Source of the DNA: UBA5336 sp964625835
GTDB lineage: Bacteria; Pseudomonadota; Alphaproteobacteria; Caulobacterales; Hyphomonadaceae
DNA: 56,784 bases
NCBI GenBank assembly: GCA_964625835.1
Contig: CAZVES010000001.1
Location: 1 to 56,784 of the forward strand
Direction of reading: 5' to 3'
Part shown: one piece after another, positions 34,928-44,805 of the stretch
Numbering within the stretch: position 1 is the stretch's first letter
How the letters are laid out: each line of letters opens with the position of its first letter
The notes under the pieces: model-generated
What the model was told of the DNA's origin: nothing
Database searches by the model: none
The model's input: the letters and a program-made list of their open reading frames with translations, nothing else
Translations under genes and position numbers: made by a program

Positions 34928-37900
34928 TCAAAGCCTGCTTTGGGCTCGCTTTAGCGCTTCTAACAACAATGGGCGGGGCAGGGGCATGAGGCGCGGCCCC
35001 TCGGTCCAGACCAGAACGCACTCGATTTCGCGACCGGGAAAGCCGGCTTCCAGGACATTCTGGTAGGCTGCCATCTGGGCGCAATAGGCCTCGGCGACGC
35101 CCTCGGCGGTCTCTGGCGGTGGCCTGTCGGTCTTGATGTCCGCAACAAGGATGCGGGCCTCGGAAATGACCAGCCGGTCCACGCGGCCATTGATCAGGGT
35201 GGTTTCGGGCCAGCCCGTGCCATATCCCACAATTGCCGCCTCGGCGCGTCCATTGGGCGCGAACACGTCGGATATGGCCGGGTCTCGAAGTGTTGCCAGT
35301 GCCGTGGCAGCGATCTCTTCGCGTTCGTCGGGGGTCAGCGCCGCCTCAATGGCCAGGAACCGGGCAGCGGCGTCCTCGCGGTCTTCATCAGCCACGCTCG
35401 GCAGGCGCTCGAGCAGGGCGTGGATCAGGCGCCCGCGCAGGCGTCGGTCCGGCGGGCGCGGCCCCAGCGGGTCGATCACGGGGGCGTCATCGGCAATCAG
35501 GCGTGAGGGGCTGATCGCACGGGGCCCTATGGTCTCAGCGGGAGCAGTCTGGCGCAGCCACGCTGGCGCAACGGGCCCGGCTCCGGTCTCGGCCACCGCG
35601 GCCGGGGCGAGCTTTGGATGCGCGCCATGGGCAAGGATGCCGGTGGCGTTGTCTTCAATTGCGCCGGCCCTTTCAAACCCCTTCGCGCAGAGATCGTACC
35701 AGGACATGTCGGTGTAGCCCCTGCCGCCAGCCGCGCCATGCCAGTGGCCGCACACCACAAGGCGGTCCTGGGCTCGCGTCAGCGCCACATACAAGAGGCG
35801 CACATGCTCTTCCATCATGCGCGCGGAAGCATCGGCGCGTGCTTCAACCAGGATGTCGGTGTCTTTTTTTCGGTTGGGGGCCCAGACGGGCAAGCCGTCG
35901 TCCAGGCTCAGCAAGGCACTGCGCAACGGGCCGGGCGGCGACGTGGTGTCGGGAAGGATCACCACCGGTGCCTGGAGGCCCTTGGCCCCATGCACCGTCA
36001 TGACGCGAACCGCACCGCTGGCCTCTGCCAGGTCGCGTTTCACCTCGCTTTCATCATTTTCCATGGCTGACAGGAACGCCTGCAGGCTGGCCCCCCGATC
36101 CCCATCAAAGCCAAGGGCCCGTGCGCAGAGTGCCTCGATAGGGTCACGCGCAGGACTGCCGAGGCGGGCTGCGATGCGGTCCCAGCCGGTCTCCTCGCCA
36201 AGTACGCGGCGTTCAAGAACAGCCGTGAGAAATTCGAAAGCAGGCCAGTGACGCCGTTCAAGAAGGCTTTCAAGGAAAGCGCGCGCGGCAATGTGATCGG
36301 GCATTTCACTCGCCTGGAGCCGTGACCAGACGCTGGTGTCCTTGCCGCGCCCGTGGGCAAGGTGGAAAAGGTGCTCATCATCGCCGACAAGGTCGCAGAA
36401 TGGCCCACGAAGTATTTCTGCGAGAGTCAGGTCGTCGCTCGGCATCAGGACAAAGCGGATCAGGTTCAGGCAATCCTGAACGCCGATATGGTCTGCCAGG
36501 ACCAGCCGGTCAGCCCCGGCCACGGGCAGGCCCTCGCGTTTGAGGTTCTGGATCAGCGCGTCGAAAAGGCCACCCTTGCGCTTGCGCACCAGGATCAGCA
36601 CGTCGCCCGGCGTCATCGATTTGTGCTGCCAGCCGCCATCCTCACGTTCGGTCCAGACCGTCTCGCCGCGGTCGATCATCTGGCGCACATGGCCTGCCAC
36701 ATGGGCGGCCAGCCGGGCTTTGGGGGAATTCTCGCCCTGAGAGTCGACCGGCGCATCCCATGGGTCTTCCTCAGCGGCGCTGGTTTTCTCCTCGATCGGC
36801 CAGAGCTCGACCCGGCCGGGCTGGTTCGCTCGCCGTGCGGTGTGCAGCGTGTCATCGGCCGTAGCGGGCGGCTGGCTCCGCGTTGCGGGCACGTCAATGG
36901 CGGCTTGGGCCATGACCCCGTCCACAGCCTCCAGCACTTCCGGACTGGAGCGGAAGGACATGAGCATGTCCGGCGTGTGGCCATCGCCGTTTGTGCGCGC
37001 GATGAAGTCCCGCTTGCCGGTCAGGAAGAGGCGCGGATCGGCGCCCTGGAATGAGTAGATCGACTGCTTCTCGTCGCCCACCACGAAAAGCGTGCGTGGA
37101 TCGGCCTCGCGTTCTATCCCGACTCCCGCAAAGAATTCCTCGGTCAGGGCGTGCAGTATCTCCCACTGCTCGGGCGCGGTGTCCTGGGCTTCGTCCAGCA
37201 GCACATGGGTCAGCCCGCCATCGAGCTTGTAGAGCACCCAGGCCGCCAGGCCGGATCGTGTCAGCAGGCTCCGGGCTGCGTCGATCAGGTCATCGAAGTC
37301 CAGCGAACCGCGAGCCGATTTTTCGCGGGCATAGGCCTTGAGGAGAGGCCGCGCGAGGCGCAGCAGGCTTTCCGTGCGTTCGGCGGCCTCTGCGGCGAGT
37401 ATGTCGGCCTCGGCCTGTTTCAGCCTCGTGATCTCGCGGCCCTCGGGCGCGGTGATGGAGAAGAGGTCCTCAATATCGGGCGGGGCCCCCTTGTTGAACT
37501 CGCTTCTGGCCCGCAGGTCGCCGTCTGATTTGCGAAAAAGGCTCTGGAGCCGACTGAATCGCTCCGATGGATCAGTTGTGTTCAGAATGTCTTCCAGCTT
37601 TGCAGCCAGTTTCTGGTCGGCTGGCCTGCCCGCTTGCAAGACGCCGATTGCGCTTCGGTAAGCATCAGCCGGCAGCCGTGTCTCCACCGCATCGCGCAAC
37701 AGCTCCGCCACGCTTGCTTCCGGCGCGCCGAGCGCCTTGCGCAGGGCCTGGCCGGGATCGTCCCCGTGACGCATCAGGGCCTTGCCGGCAGACCTCGCCA
37801 GACCCAGCGCCACGTCGATGCCCAGCCCGCCGCCCTGCAAGGCCACCTGGTCCAAGATATCTGGCTCGGCCTCGGCCAGGTCCAGCACGGCCTCGCGCGC

Positions 37901-38413
37901 AGCGGCCTGCCACATGGCCTCGGCATCGGCCTCTTCGATTTCGCGGAACCCGGGAACGATCCCCGCCTCCAGCGGAAACCGGCGCAGCAGTCTTGCCGAA
38001 AAGGCGTGGATCGTCTCGATGCGCAGGCCGCCCGGCGTTTCCAGCGCCTTGGCAAACAGGGCGCGGGCCTTTTTCAGGTCTGCGTCGATATACTCCTCGG
38101 GCTCACGTCCCTCCAACTCGGCCAGTTCACGCGCGAGCTTCTGGTCTTCCATGACAGACCAGGCGCCAAGTCGCTTGAAAAGGCGGGAGATCATCTCATT
38201 TGCTGCAGCCCGTGTGTAGGTGATGCAGAGGATCGAGTCCGGCGGCGCGTCGCGCAGGAGCAGGCGCGCCACCCGGTCGATCAGCACCTTGGTCTTGCCC
38301 GAGCCTGCATTGGCCGCAACCCAGGCACTCTCCACAGGGTCTGCCGCAGTCGCTTGGGCCGCGACGGCGCGCTGGAACTCTTCGTTGTCAGGAGAGAAGA
38401 CGATCTCACTCAT
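34928..38413 (-). CDS. addA: Double-strand break repair helicase-nuclease AddA
   Basis: This 1161-residue UvrD-type helicase with a C-terminal RecB-family nuclease forms AddAB with AddB for end resection before RecA-dependent repair. Walker A is ANAGSGKT (about 34-41) and motif II is VLLDEAQDTAPEQ. A Walker-adjacent VVGDEKQSIYSFQGADP segment is present. The nuclease motif is VADIKTDRPP followed by YCAQMAAYQNVL. The ATG at 38413 overlaps the addB stop by 8 bp; an upstream start would overlap addB further. The size is normal. Confidence 0.96.
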   Translation of the reverse strand: MSEIVFSPDNEEFQRAVAAQATAADPVESAWVAANAGSGKTKVLIDRVARLLLRDAPPDSILCITYTRAAANEMISRLFKRLGAWSVMEDQKLARELAELEGREPEEYIDADLKKARALFAKALETPGGLRIETIHAFSARLLRRFPLEAGIVPGFREIEEADAEAMWQAAAREAVLDLAEAEPDILDQVALQGGGLGIDVALGLARSAGKALMRHGDDPGQALRKALGAPEASVAELLRDAVETRLPADAYRSAIGVLQAGRPADQKLAAKLEDILNTTDPSERFSRLQSLFRKSDGDLRARSEFNKGAPPDIEDLFSITAPEGREITRLKQAEADILAAEAAERTESLLRLARPLLKAYAREKSARGSLDFDDLIDAARSLLTRSGLAAWVLYKLDGGLTHVLLDEAQDTAPEQWEILHALTEEFFAGVGIEREADPRTLFVVGDEKQSIYSFQGADPRLFLTGKRDFIARTNGDGHTPDMLMSFRSSPEVLEAVDGVMAQAAIDVPATRSQPPATADDTLHTARRANQPGRVELWPIEEKTSAAEEDPWDAPVDSQGENSPKARLAAHVAGHVRQMIDRGETVWTEREDGGWQHKSMTPGDVLILVRKRKGGLFDALIQNLKREGLPVAGADRLVLADHIGVQDCLNLIRFVLMPSDDLTLAEILRGPFCDLVGDDEHLFHLAHGRGKDTSVWSRLQASEMPDHIAARAFLESLLERRHWPAFEFLTAVLERRVLGEETGWDRIAARLGSPARDPIEALCARALGFDGDRGASLQAFLSAMENDESEVKRDLAEASGAVRVMTVHGAKGLQAPVVILPDTTSPPGPLRSALLSLDDGLPVWAPNRKKDTDILVEARADASARMMEEHVRLLYVALTRAQDRLVVCGHWHGAAGGRGYTDMSWYDLCAKGFERAGAIEDNATGILAHGAHPKLAPAAVAETGAGPVAPAWLRQTAPAETIGPRAISPSRLIADDAPVIDPLGPRPPDRRLRGRLIHALLERLPSVADEDREDAAARFLAIEAALTPDEREEIAATALATLRDPAISDVFAPNGRAEAAIVGYGTGWPETTLINGRVDRLVISEARILVADIKTDRPPPETAEGVAEAYCAQMAAYQNVLEAGFPGREIECVLVWTEGPRLMPLPRPLLLEALKRAQSRL

Positions 38414-41400
38414 TGCCGATCTCGCTCGTCCATTCCGCCCGCCGTGCCAGGCGTCCATAGTCGCCCTCATACCTCACGAACTGCGCGCGCGGGGCAGAGA
38501 GATAGGCCTGTTCCGGCCGGGCATAGGCGGCAAGCAGCCGAGCCAGGCCATCGCGTGCCGCTTCGGCGAGTTCCGTGGGCGAGGCTTTAAGGTCACGGCC
38601 TGTGCCAATGTTGCGGATCTCCGGTCTCGCCTTGACCGCCACATAGGTCAGCTCGTCGACCGGGCCGGGCGGCACATCGGGGAAACCGCCCTCGGCTGCG
38701 ATCAAGGCCTGGAGTGGCATTTGCTGGGAGAGTCCCGCGCCGATCTCCTTGTCGGACGGCGGTCCGCCTGTCTTGAAGTCCAGAATGGCAAGTCCGCCGC
38801 CCACCCGGCGCTCGATCCGGTCGGCCACGGCGCTGAGGGTGAAATCCGGCAGCCCAGGACGTGGCACCGACAGCGCGCCGCGTAATTCGAGAAGGGCAGT
38901 GCCCTCCAATCCGGCTTGGCGCGCGCTGTGCCAGTCCACATACCACTCGGCGATGCCGCGCAGGATCACCCGCCGCCCGGCCAGGCTCTCGCGCGACTCC
39001 CCGTGCCAGCGCAGCTCGGTCTCAAGCAATTCAAGCAATCCATCTGGCCCCATTCCCTGACGGGCGTCGAACAGCTCCAGCGCACGGTGGACGGCCGTAC
39101 CTGTCTCACGCGCATCAATCGACTTGCCAAGCGGATGCAGTGGCGACAGGCCGAGAACCTGTTCGGCATAGATCGCATAAGGATCGCGCTGCAGGACGTC
39201 GATCCTTGTCACCGAAAGCCTGTCGGGGCGCGCGTAAACGGGAGGGCGCGGAGCCGGCACGGCATGGTCGTTGGGCTGTTCGCGCAAGGGCTGTTTCAGC
39301 GCATGAAACCACAGGCGCGGATCGGACGCCGGGGCGGGTGCAAGGGCTGGCTTTGACCGCTCTCCCAACGCCCCGCGCACCAGGGTCTCAAGACGCCAGA
39401 CCCAGCGCGATGCCACAGCTGGCGCATCATCGCGCCGTGCCGTGTACATGAGTGTCACGCGCGGTGCACAGGCGAGACCTGCAAAGTCATGGGCGGCCAG
39501 TCCCATCAGCGTTTCCGGGTCTTCCAGCCCCAGCCTCGCGCGCAGTTTGCGCGGAAGAAAGGTGTCAGCCCCAGGTCGGCGTGGCCAGACACTCTCGTTC
39601 AGTCCCGCCAGGATAAGGTGGTCCGCGCTCTGAAGGCGGGCCTCCAGAGGCCCCCATATCGACAGTCTTGGATGGCCCGGAGTGTCGGGCGGCACATTTG
39701 TTTCGGCCGCCAGCGCACGCATCAGGGCCAGCCAGTCATCGGGGTCCAGCGCCCCGATCGGCTCGGCAATCAGGTCAAGCGTCTCGATCAGCCTCGCCAG
39801 GGCCGCACCATCACCGCCGCGCCACAGCCTGTCGGTTTCCAGGGCCAGTGACAGGGCCATTGACAGGCGCTCGCGAAATTCAGCCGAGGTTTTTTTCCCG
39901 GCGCCATCGAACACGGCCGCAAGGCGCTCAAGATGAGTTGCGACGGACCGGACCTGCGCCAGCGCCTCTTGCGAGGGGCGATGATACAGGCGTTCATCGC
40001 TCAGGCGGGCTTCAAGCCCGGCCACCAGTCCCGGAAGGTCATCCCACCAGCGCACACCGCGCAGCACCCAGCGCTCGAATGTTTCAGCGCCTTCCAGTCT
40101 TCGCCCATGGGGCGCGCGCAACAGTGTTGCCATGGCCACGGGATCGGCCGGTTCGCTCCACCAACCCATCAGTGCATCAAGGCTCGCCCCCGCCGGAGTG
40201 TGGAGAAGGGGCGTCCCCTCCGAGGGCGTCACGTCAAGGTCCCAGCGGGCGAGATGGGCGCTGACCCGCCGTGCAAGGCCCGCATCGGGGCACACAAGCG
40301 CCGCTGTTCGTCCGGGGGTCTCGAGTGTGGCGCGCAGGAGGCAGGCTGCCGACATCGCCTCTTCCATCTCATCGCGGCACTGGACCACGTCGAGGCCGTC
40401 GAGTGCCGACCGGGTGAACGCCTCCAGGTTGTTGCTCCCAGACAGTGCGTTCAGGCGCTGGCGCCAGTCGCCGGTCAGCGCGGCAGGAGAGAGGCTTTCG
40501 TGAATCAGCGCGCGCCGCTCTTCATGGGAAACAGGCTCCAGCCCGGGCAGCACGGGGATCGCGGCGGGTTCTGCGCCGAGAAGCGAAAGCGTGCGAACCA
40601 GCGCATGTTGGGGGTGGCCGGGTTCATCTGCGATGATCCGGGAGTCTTCGCCGGTCAGGGCCCCGTCCACACCGGGCAGGATGACAGCGCCCCTCGGCAG
40701 GGAGAGCGCCGCTTGCATCAGGATCCGGCTGGCCGGAGTTGCGCCAGTGGAGCCGGCAATGACGACGGGCCCGGCCGGAGGAGTGCCAGACCATGTCTGG
40801 GCAATGGTTTTTGCAGCGGCCAGGCGCCGGGAGAGCGGGTCCATGGCCTTGTTTTCTGCAAGCCAGGCCGGCCAGGCGTCGGTGATGATCGAGAGGAATT
40901 CGACCGATTCCTTCCAATGCATCGCAAGGTCAGCGTTTTCGACAAGTGCTGGCAGAGCCGACCAGTCCGGGTCCCCTGCTATGGCGGCCGCATCCAGCAG
41001 GCTTGCCAGTTCCCTGGCCGTTGAAAGCGCTGCACCCGGTGGCAGGGAGGTCCCGCGCGCTTCAAACCATGCCATGACCAGCTTCATCAGGATTCCCAGT
41101 CTGCGGGCTTCGGGCAGGGCCGGGCCAAGATCGGCAAAAGCGGCATCGACGCCGGGCGGTGCGTCATCGGTCTCAAGGTCGCCAAGGGCCCGGATTTGCG
41201 GCATCAGGACCGTGGTGCGATCGCCCGCGGCCCGGTGCAGTGCAAGGGCCAGCGCCCGGGCTGACCGCCTGTTCGGCACATAGACAAGTGCATCGGCGAG
41301 GGCTTCCGGACGCGATTGCAAGCCTGTGGCTTCGGCCATGGCCCGGGCCAGTGCCTCAATGAATGGCGCACCTGCCGGCACCGTCCAAAGCTTCGGTGCG

Positions 41401-41429
41401 CCGTCCCGGAAGAGCAAGTCCCCGCCCAT
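38406..41429 (-). CDS. addB: Double-strand break repair protein AddB
   Basis: This 1007-residue partner of AddA has an inactivated helicase-like N-terminal region (LVYVPNRRSARALALAL) and a C-terminal RecB-type nuclease with LAILDFKTGGPP and LSQQMPLQALIAA. I chose the ATG at 41429 because its A is shared with the murU TGA (TGATG), making a coupled junction; an earlier start would overlap murU by over 120 bp. It is one of eight contiguous minus-strand genes from obgE to trxA. Confidence 0.94.
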   Translation of the reverse strand: MGGDLLFRDGAPKLWTVPAGAPFIEALARAMAEATGLQSRPEALADALVYVPNRRSARALALALHRAAGDRTTVLMPQIRALGDLETDDAPPGVDAAFADLGPALPEARRLGILMKLVMAWFEARGTSLPPGAALSTARELASLLDAAAIAGDPDWSALPALVENADLAMHWKESVEFLSIITDAWPAWLAENKAMDPLSRRLAAAKTIAQTWSGTPPAGPVVIAGSTGATPASRILMQAALSLPRGAVILPGVDGALTGEDSRIIADEPGHPQHALVRTLSLLGAEPAAIPVLPGLEPVSHEERRALIHESLSPAALTGDWRQRLNALSGSNNLEAFTRSALDGLDVVQCRDEMEEAMSAACLLRATLETPGRTAALVCPDAGLARRVSAHLARWDLDVTPSEGTPLLHTPAGASLDALMGWWSEPADPVAMATLLRAPHGRRLEGAETFERWVLRGVRWWDDLPGLVAGLEARLSDERLYHRPSQEALAQVRSVATHLERLAAVFDGAGKKTSAEFRERLSMALSLALETDRLWRGGDGAALARLIETLDLIAEPIGALDPDDWLALMRALAAETNVPPDTPGHPRLSIWGPLEARLQSADHLILAGLNESVWPRRPGADTFLPRKLRARLGLEDPETLMGLAAHDFAGLACAPRVTLMYTARRDDAPAVASRWVWRLETLVRGALGERSKPALAPAPASDPRLWFHALKQPLREQPNDHAVPAPRPPVYARPDRLSVTRIDVLQRDPYAIYAEQVLGLSPLHPLGKSIDARETGTAVHRALELFDARQGMGPDGLLELLETELRWHGESRESLAGRRVILRGIAEWYVDWHSARQAGLEGTALLELRGALSVPRPGLPDFTLSAVADRIERRVGGGLAILDFKTGGPPSDKEIGAGLSQQMPLQALIAAEGGFPDVPPGPVDELTYVAVKARPEIRNIGTGRDLKASPTELAEAARDGLARLLAAYARPEQAYLSAPRAQFVRYEGDYGRLARRAEWTSEIGNE

Positions 41430-42151
41430 CAATGCCCGTGACACCTCATCCACATTTCTGCATCCTCCAGTGCACCCGGATCGCCGATATGCAGCCAGAA
41501 CGCATCCAGAGGCAGGCCGTGGAGGCGACCCGCGGCGAGCATGGGCTCCCACAGTCGGTTTGCAGAAAACCTCTCGACGGGGAGCCCGTCAAACGTCGCA
41601 GGATTGGCGATCCGAACGCCGGCATAGGCCCAGGGTGCCGTGCTGGCCTCACCGCGCCTGACGAGTGCCCCGGTCTCGCTGCGGAAGAAGTCCCCCGCGC
41701 CCTTGAAGCCGAGGCTGCGCCCGGTGTCGGCCAGCAGCAGCAGTTCATCCATGCTGGATGCGTCGTAGGCGTCCACCAGCGCCTCGAGCGGCTGCGCCGT
41801 GGGCGGGGCCCAAATGGCGTCCGTGTTGAGAATGAAGACCGGCTCGTCGCCAAGCAAGGGCCTGGCCTTGGCCAGCGCGCCACCGGTTTCGAGCAATTCG
41901 CTGCGCTCGTCAGAGATCACGATCTCCGCATCAGTTCGTGCGGCAAAGTGGGCCTCAATCTGGTCGGGCAGCCAGTGGACATTCACCACGAGGCGTCTGA
42001 CCCCGGCCTCAACGAGTGCGTCGACAAGCCGGTCTATCATCGCTCGTCCAGACACTTTCAGAAGCGGCTTGGGGGTGTCATTGGTCAGGGGGCGCATCCG
42101 CGTGCCGAGGCCGGCGGCCAGCAGGAAAGCGGTGTGGGGCATGGCCGTCAT
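41429..42151 (-). CDS. murU: N-acetylmuramate-1-phosphate uridylyltransferase (MurU-type)
   Basis: This 240-residue nucleotidyltransferase has the pyrophosphorylase loop LLAAGLGTRMRPLT followed by PKPLLKVSGR. Beside an AmgK-type kinase it is best read as MurU, which makes UDP-MurNAc from MurNAc-1-phosphate in the cell-wall recycling route that bypasses de novo (fosfomycin-sensitive) synthesis. Alone, the sequence would also fit mannose-1-phosphate guanylyltransferase-like enzymes. The ATG at 42151 overlaps the amgK TGA by 4 bp, and the stop meets addB by 1 bp. Confidence 0.88.
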   Translation of the reverse strand: MTAMPHTAFLLAAGLGTRMRPLTNDTPKPLLKVSGRAMIDRLVDALVEAGVRRLVVNVHWLPDQIEAHFAARTDAEIVISDERSELLETGGALAKARPLLGDEPVFILNTDAIWAPPTAQPLEALVDAYDASSMDELLLLADTGRSLGFKGAGDFFRSETGALVRRGEASTAPWAYAGVRIANPATFDGLPVERFSANRLWEPMLAAGRLHGLPLDAFWLHIGDPGALEDAEMWMRCHGH

Positions 42152-43254
42152 CGCGCGCGCTCCGTTATGTGTGGGGCGACCTCCGCGATGAATTCGGCCA
42201 TGGCAGACACAGCAGGCTCTCGCAGGTTGAGGGCGAGAATGTCGAGCTGGCGGGGCAGGAAGGCCTTGTAGCGGGGCTTGTTGTCCCGCCGGATCAGCCT
42301 GGCAAAGAGGCCGGCGATGCGCAGGGCATTCAGCGTGCCGATGACCGCGAGTTGTTCGGTAAGCGTTTCCTCTTCGGTTTTGCCATGGGCGAGATAGGCC
42401 GAGAGGGCCGCATCTCGTGCGGCGGGCGAGACTTCCCGGCGGGCATCCTGGGTCAGCATGGCCATGTCCCATCCTGCCCAGCCGCGCACCGCGTCCTGGA
42501 AGTCAAGCAAGCCCACCCGCGCCAGTCCTGAGCGAGCGGGCAGCCAGAGCAGGTTTTCGGCATGGTAGTCGCGCAGGGTGAAGACCCGCTCATAGGCCAC
42601 CGCGCGGGCAATCAGGCCGTCGCGTTCCTCGCTCCAGCGCGCCGCCGCAGCCTCGCCCCAGTGCACATCCGGGTCAAACCGGGGATACCATTCGGCAAAC
42701 AGGTCAGCATTGGTGCGCAGGGCCAGGGCGTCGAAGTCCAGGATCGGCCAGGTGTGGCCATGGCCTTCGGCGGCACTGGGGGCAGGCGAGGCATGGAGCT
42801 GGCCGAGAAGGTCGCCGGCAGCGGCATAGAGCTCGGTTTCGCGTTCGGCGCCTCGCTCGATCAGCCTGGCAAATTCGCGCCCCTCGCCGAAATCCTCGAT
42901 CAGGGCGAGGCCCGTTTCGGCATCGGCGGCATAGATGCCGGGCGCAGACAGGCCACGCCGGCGGAGTTCCTCCGCGACAGCGGCAAAGGCATCGACGCGT
43001 GAGGCGGCCAGCCGCGTGGCCGCGTTCCAGCCGAGGGCCTCGCGCGTCGCCTCGTCGGCCCCCGGCGGGCAGGGCGGCTGTTCCACGCCCGGCGCGTCCA
43101 TCAGCATGGCGCTCACACCGTCGTCGCGCACCAGCCTCGTGTAGGAACGGGTGGAGGCGTCCTGCCCGAGGGGATGGCGAGCCGCGAGCGACCAGCCTTC
43201 CCGCTCAAGGAAGGCTTCGACCTCTGTGCTGCGTTGTTCACTCGGCAAGGGCAT
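42148..43254 (-). CDS. amgK: Anomeric MurNAc/GlcNAc kinase (AmgK-type phosphotransferase)
   Basis: This 368-residue aminoglycoside-phosphotransferase-fold kinase has an N-terminal lobe with GQDASTRSYTRL. The catalytic loop is LRDYHAENLLW (D229, H231, N234), and the metal-binding Asp is D251 in LLDFQDA. Followed directly by murU, it fits AmgK, which phosphorylates recycled MurNAc or GlcNAc at C1. Its ATG overlaps tsaE by 17 bp. The tsaE-amgK-murU-addB order is a recurrent alphaproteobacterial arrangement. Confidence 0.9.
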   Translation of the reverse strand: MPLPSEQRSTEVEAFLEREGWSLAARHPLGQDASTRSYTRLVRDDGVSAMLMDAPGVEQPPCPPGADEATREALGWNAATRLAASRVDAFAAVAEELRRRGLSAPGIYAADAETGLALIEDFGEGREFARLIERGAERETELYAAAGDLLGQLHASPAPSAAEGHGHTWPILDFDALALRTNADLFAEWYPRFDPDVHWGEAAAARWSEERDGLIARAVAYERVFTLRDYHAENLLWLPARSGLARVGLLDFQDAVRGWAGWDMAMLTQDARREVSPAARDAALSAYLAHGKTEEETLTEQLAVIGTLNALRIAGLFARLIRRDNKPRYKAFLPRQLDILALNLREPAVSAMAEFIAEVAPHITERAR

Positions 43255-43687
43255 GGACCATGTCCTGCCAGTCTTCGCCGATCCATTCCAGCGTCGCGCG
43301 GCGCCATTCGCCTACAATTTCGAGGGAAATCGTCATCCGCCAGACCGGAAGGCGCGCGCCGGCCTTGCCCGGCCATTCGATCAGGGCGAGGCCATCCAGC
43401 GTGTCTTCCCAGCCCAGTTCGTCCAGGTCGGCGGGGTCATCGAGACGGTAGAGGTCGAAATGGTAGATCGGGAAGTCCGGCCCGTCATAGGTCTGCACGA
43501 GGGTGTAGGTCGGGCTTGGCACATCGGTCGGCTCGCCGAGAAGGGCCGAGACGAGGGCGCGGCAGAAGGTGGTTTTCCCCGCGCCTAGCCCGCCTTCCAG
43601 CGCGATGACCTGGCCCGCGCGAAGGTGCGGTGCGATGCGCCGGGCAAGGGCCTGCGTCGCGGCGAGATCTGGTAGATCGAGGGTCAT
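43238..43687 (-). CDS. tsaE: tRNA threonylcarbamoyladenosine biosynthesis ATPase TsaE
   Basis: This 149-residue P-loop protein (GGLGAGKTT, residues 32-40) has the family segment SPTYTLVQTYDGPDFPIYHFDLYRL and an EWPGKAG motif. It is the ATPase that cycles the TsaBD complex in t6A synthesis, cooperating with the Sua5-type enzyme at 17180. The ATG overlaps the proB stop by 4 bp (43684-43687). Confidence 0.96.
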   Translation of the reverse strand: MTLDLPDLAATQALARRIAPHLRAGQVIALEGGLGAGKTTFCRALVSALLGEPTDVPSPTYTLVQTYDGPDFPIYHFDLYRLDDPADLDELGWEDTLDGLALIEWPGKAGARLPVWRMTISLEIVGEWRRATLEWIGEDWQDMVHALAE

Positions 43688-44805
43688 GGCTCGGTTGCCA
43701 GCACGATGTCGTCGCGGTGGATGACGGCAGGTCGGCCGCGAAAGCCCAGCTTTTCGGCCACTGCATCGCTCTGCAGGCCCATGATGGCGGCGATGTCGCG
43801 GGCGGCATAGGCGGTCACGCCCCTGGCGAGGATGCGGCCTGCGGGGTCGGTGATTTCCACAGCCGCGCCCCGGTCAAACCCACCCTCGACGCCGGTCACG
43901 CCCACGGGCAGGAGGCTTGCCCCGCCGCGAATGGCCCTCGCCGCGCCCGCGTCCACGCGTATGCGGCCCTCGGGCTTGAGGTTGCTGGCGAGCCATTGCA
44001 GGCGCGCCGCAGCCGGCGTGATCTGGCTGGAAATCAGTGTGTGGCGCGCGCCATCGCGCAGGGACTGGATGGGGTGGGACGCGCGGCCGTCGGCGATTAT
44101 GGTGGCGCAGCCGGCGACGATGGCGATCTGTGCCGCGGCGATCTTGGTCGCCATGCCGCCCGAGCCAAGCCCTGCTTCGGCATTCGCTGCGCCGGCCATT
44201 TCGGCGTGCTCTCGGGTCAGCTCGCTGATGTGGGTCAGGTGCTGGGCCGCCGGGTCCGTGCGCGGATCGGCCGTGTAGAGCCCGTCCACATCCGACAGGA
44301 GGACGAGCAGGTCCGCCGTCATCATCTGGGCCACGCGGGCGGCGAGGCGGTCATTGTCGCCATAGCGGATCTCCTCGGTCGCGACCGTGTCATTCTCGTT
44401 GATCACGGGCACGCCGCCGGCAGACAGGATCATCTCCAGCGTCGCGCGGGCATTCAGCCAGCGCCTGCGGGTCTCGGTGTCGTCCAGCGTGATCAGGGAC
44501 TGGGCCACGGGCAGGCCATGGGGCGTGAAGGCGGCCTCCATCGCCTGGATCAGGCGCGGCTGGCCGAAGGCGGCGGCGGCCTGCTTCTCATCCAGCTTGC
44601 GCGGCCTGTTCGGCCCGAGGGTCGACCGGCCAAGGGCGATCGCGCCCGAACTGACCAGGAGGACGTCCTTGCCTTCCCTGCACAGGGCGGCGATGTCTGC
44701 TGCAAGGCTCTCGATCCAGGCGGTGCGCGGCGCGCCCTTCTCGCTGACAAGGGCCGAGCCGACCTTGATGACAATGCGCCGGGCGGCCTTGAGGGACGCG
44801 CTCAC
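43684..44805 (-). CDS. proB: Glutamate 5-kinase
   Basis: This enzyme (373 residues from the start used here) phosphorylates glutamate in the first step of proline synthesis. The amino-acid kinase domain has RIVIKVGSALV, SSGAIALGR, INENDTVATEEIRYGDND and GSGGMATKIAAA. A C-terminal PUA domain follows from about residue 275. No ATG fits: GTG at 44805 overlaps the obgE TGA as GTGA and has GGAG upstream, and a GTG at 44817 is the alternative. proA is not nearby. Confidence 0.95.
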   Translation of the reverse strand: MSASLKAARRIVIKVGSALVSEKGAPRTAWIESLAADIAALCREGKDVLLVSSGAIALGRSTLGPNRPRKLDEKQAAAAFGQPRLIQAMEAAFTPHGLPVAQSLITLDDTETRRRWLNARATLEMILSAGGVPVINENDTVATEEIRYGDNDRLAARVAQMMTADLLVLLSDVDGLYTADPRTDPAAQHLTHISELTREHAEMAGAANAEAGLGSGGMATKIAAAQIAIVAGCATIIADGRASHPIQSLRDGARHTLISSQITPAAARLQWLASNLKPEGRIRVDAGAARAIRGGASLLPVGVTGVEGGFDRGAAVEITDPAGRILARGVTAYAARDIAAIMGLQSDAVAEKLGFRGRPAVIHRDDIVLATEP

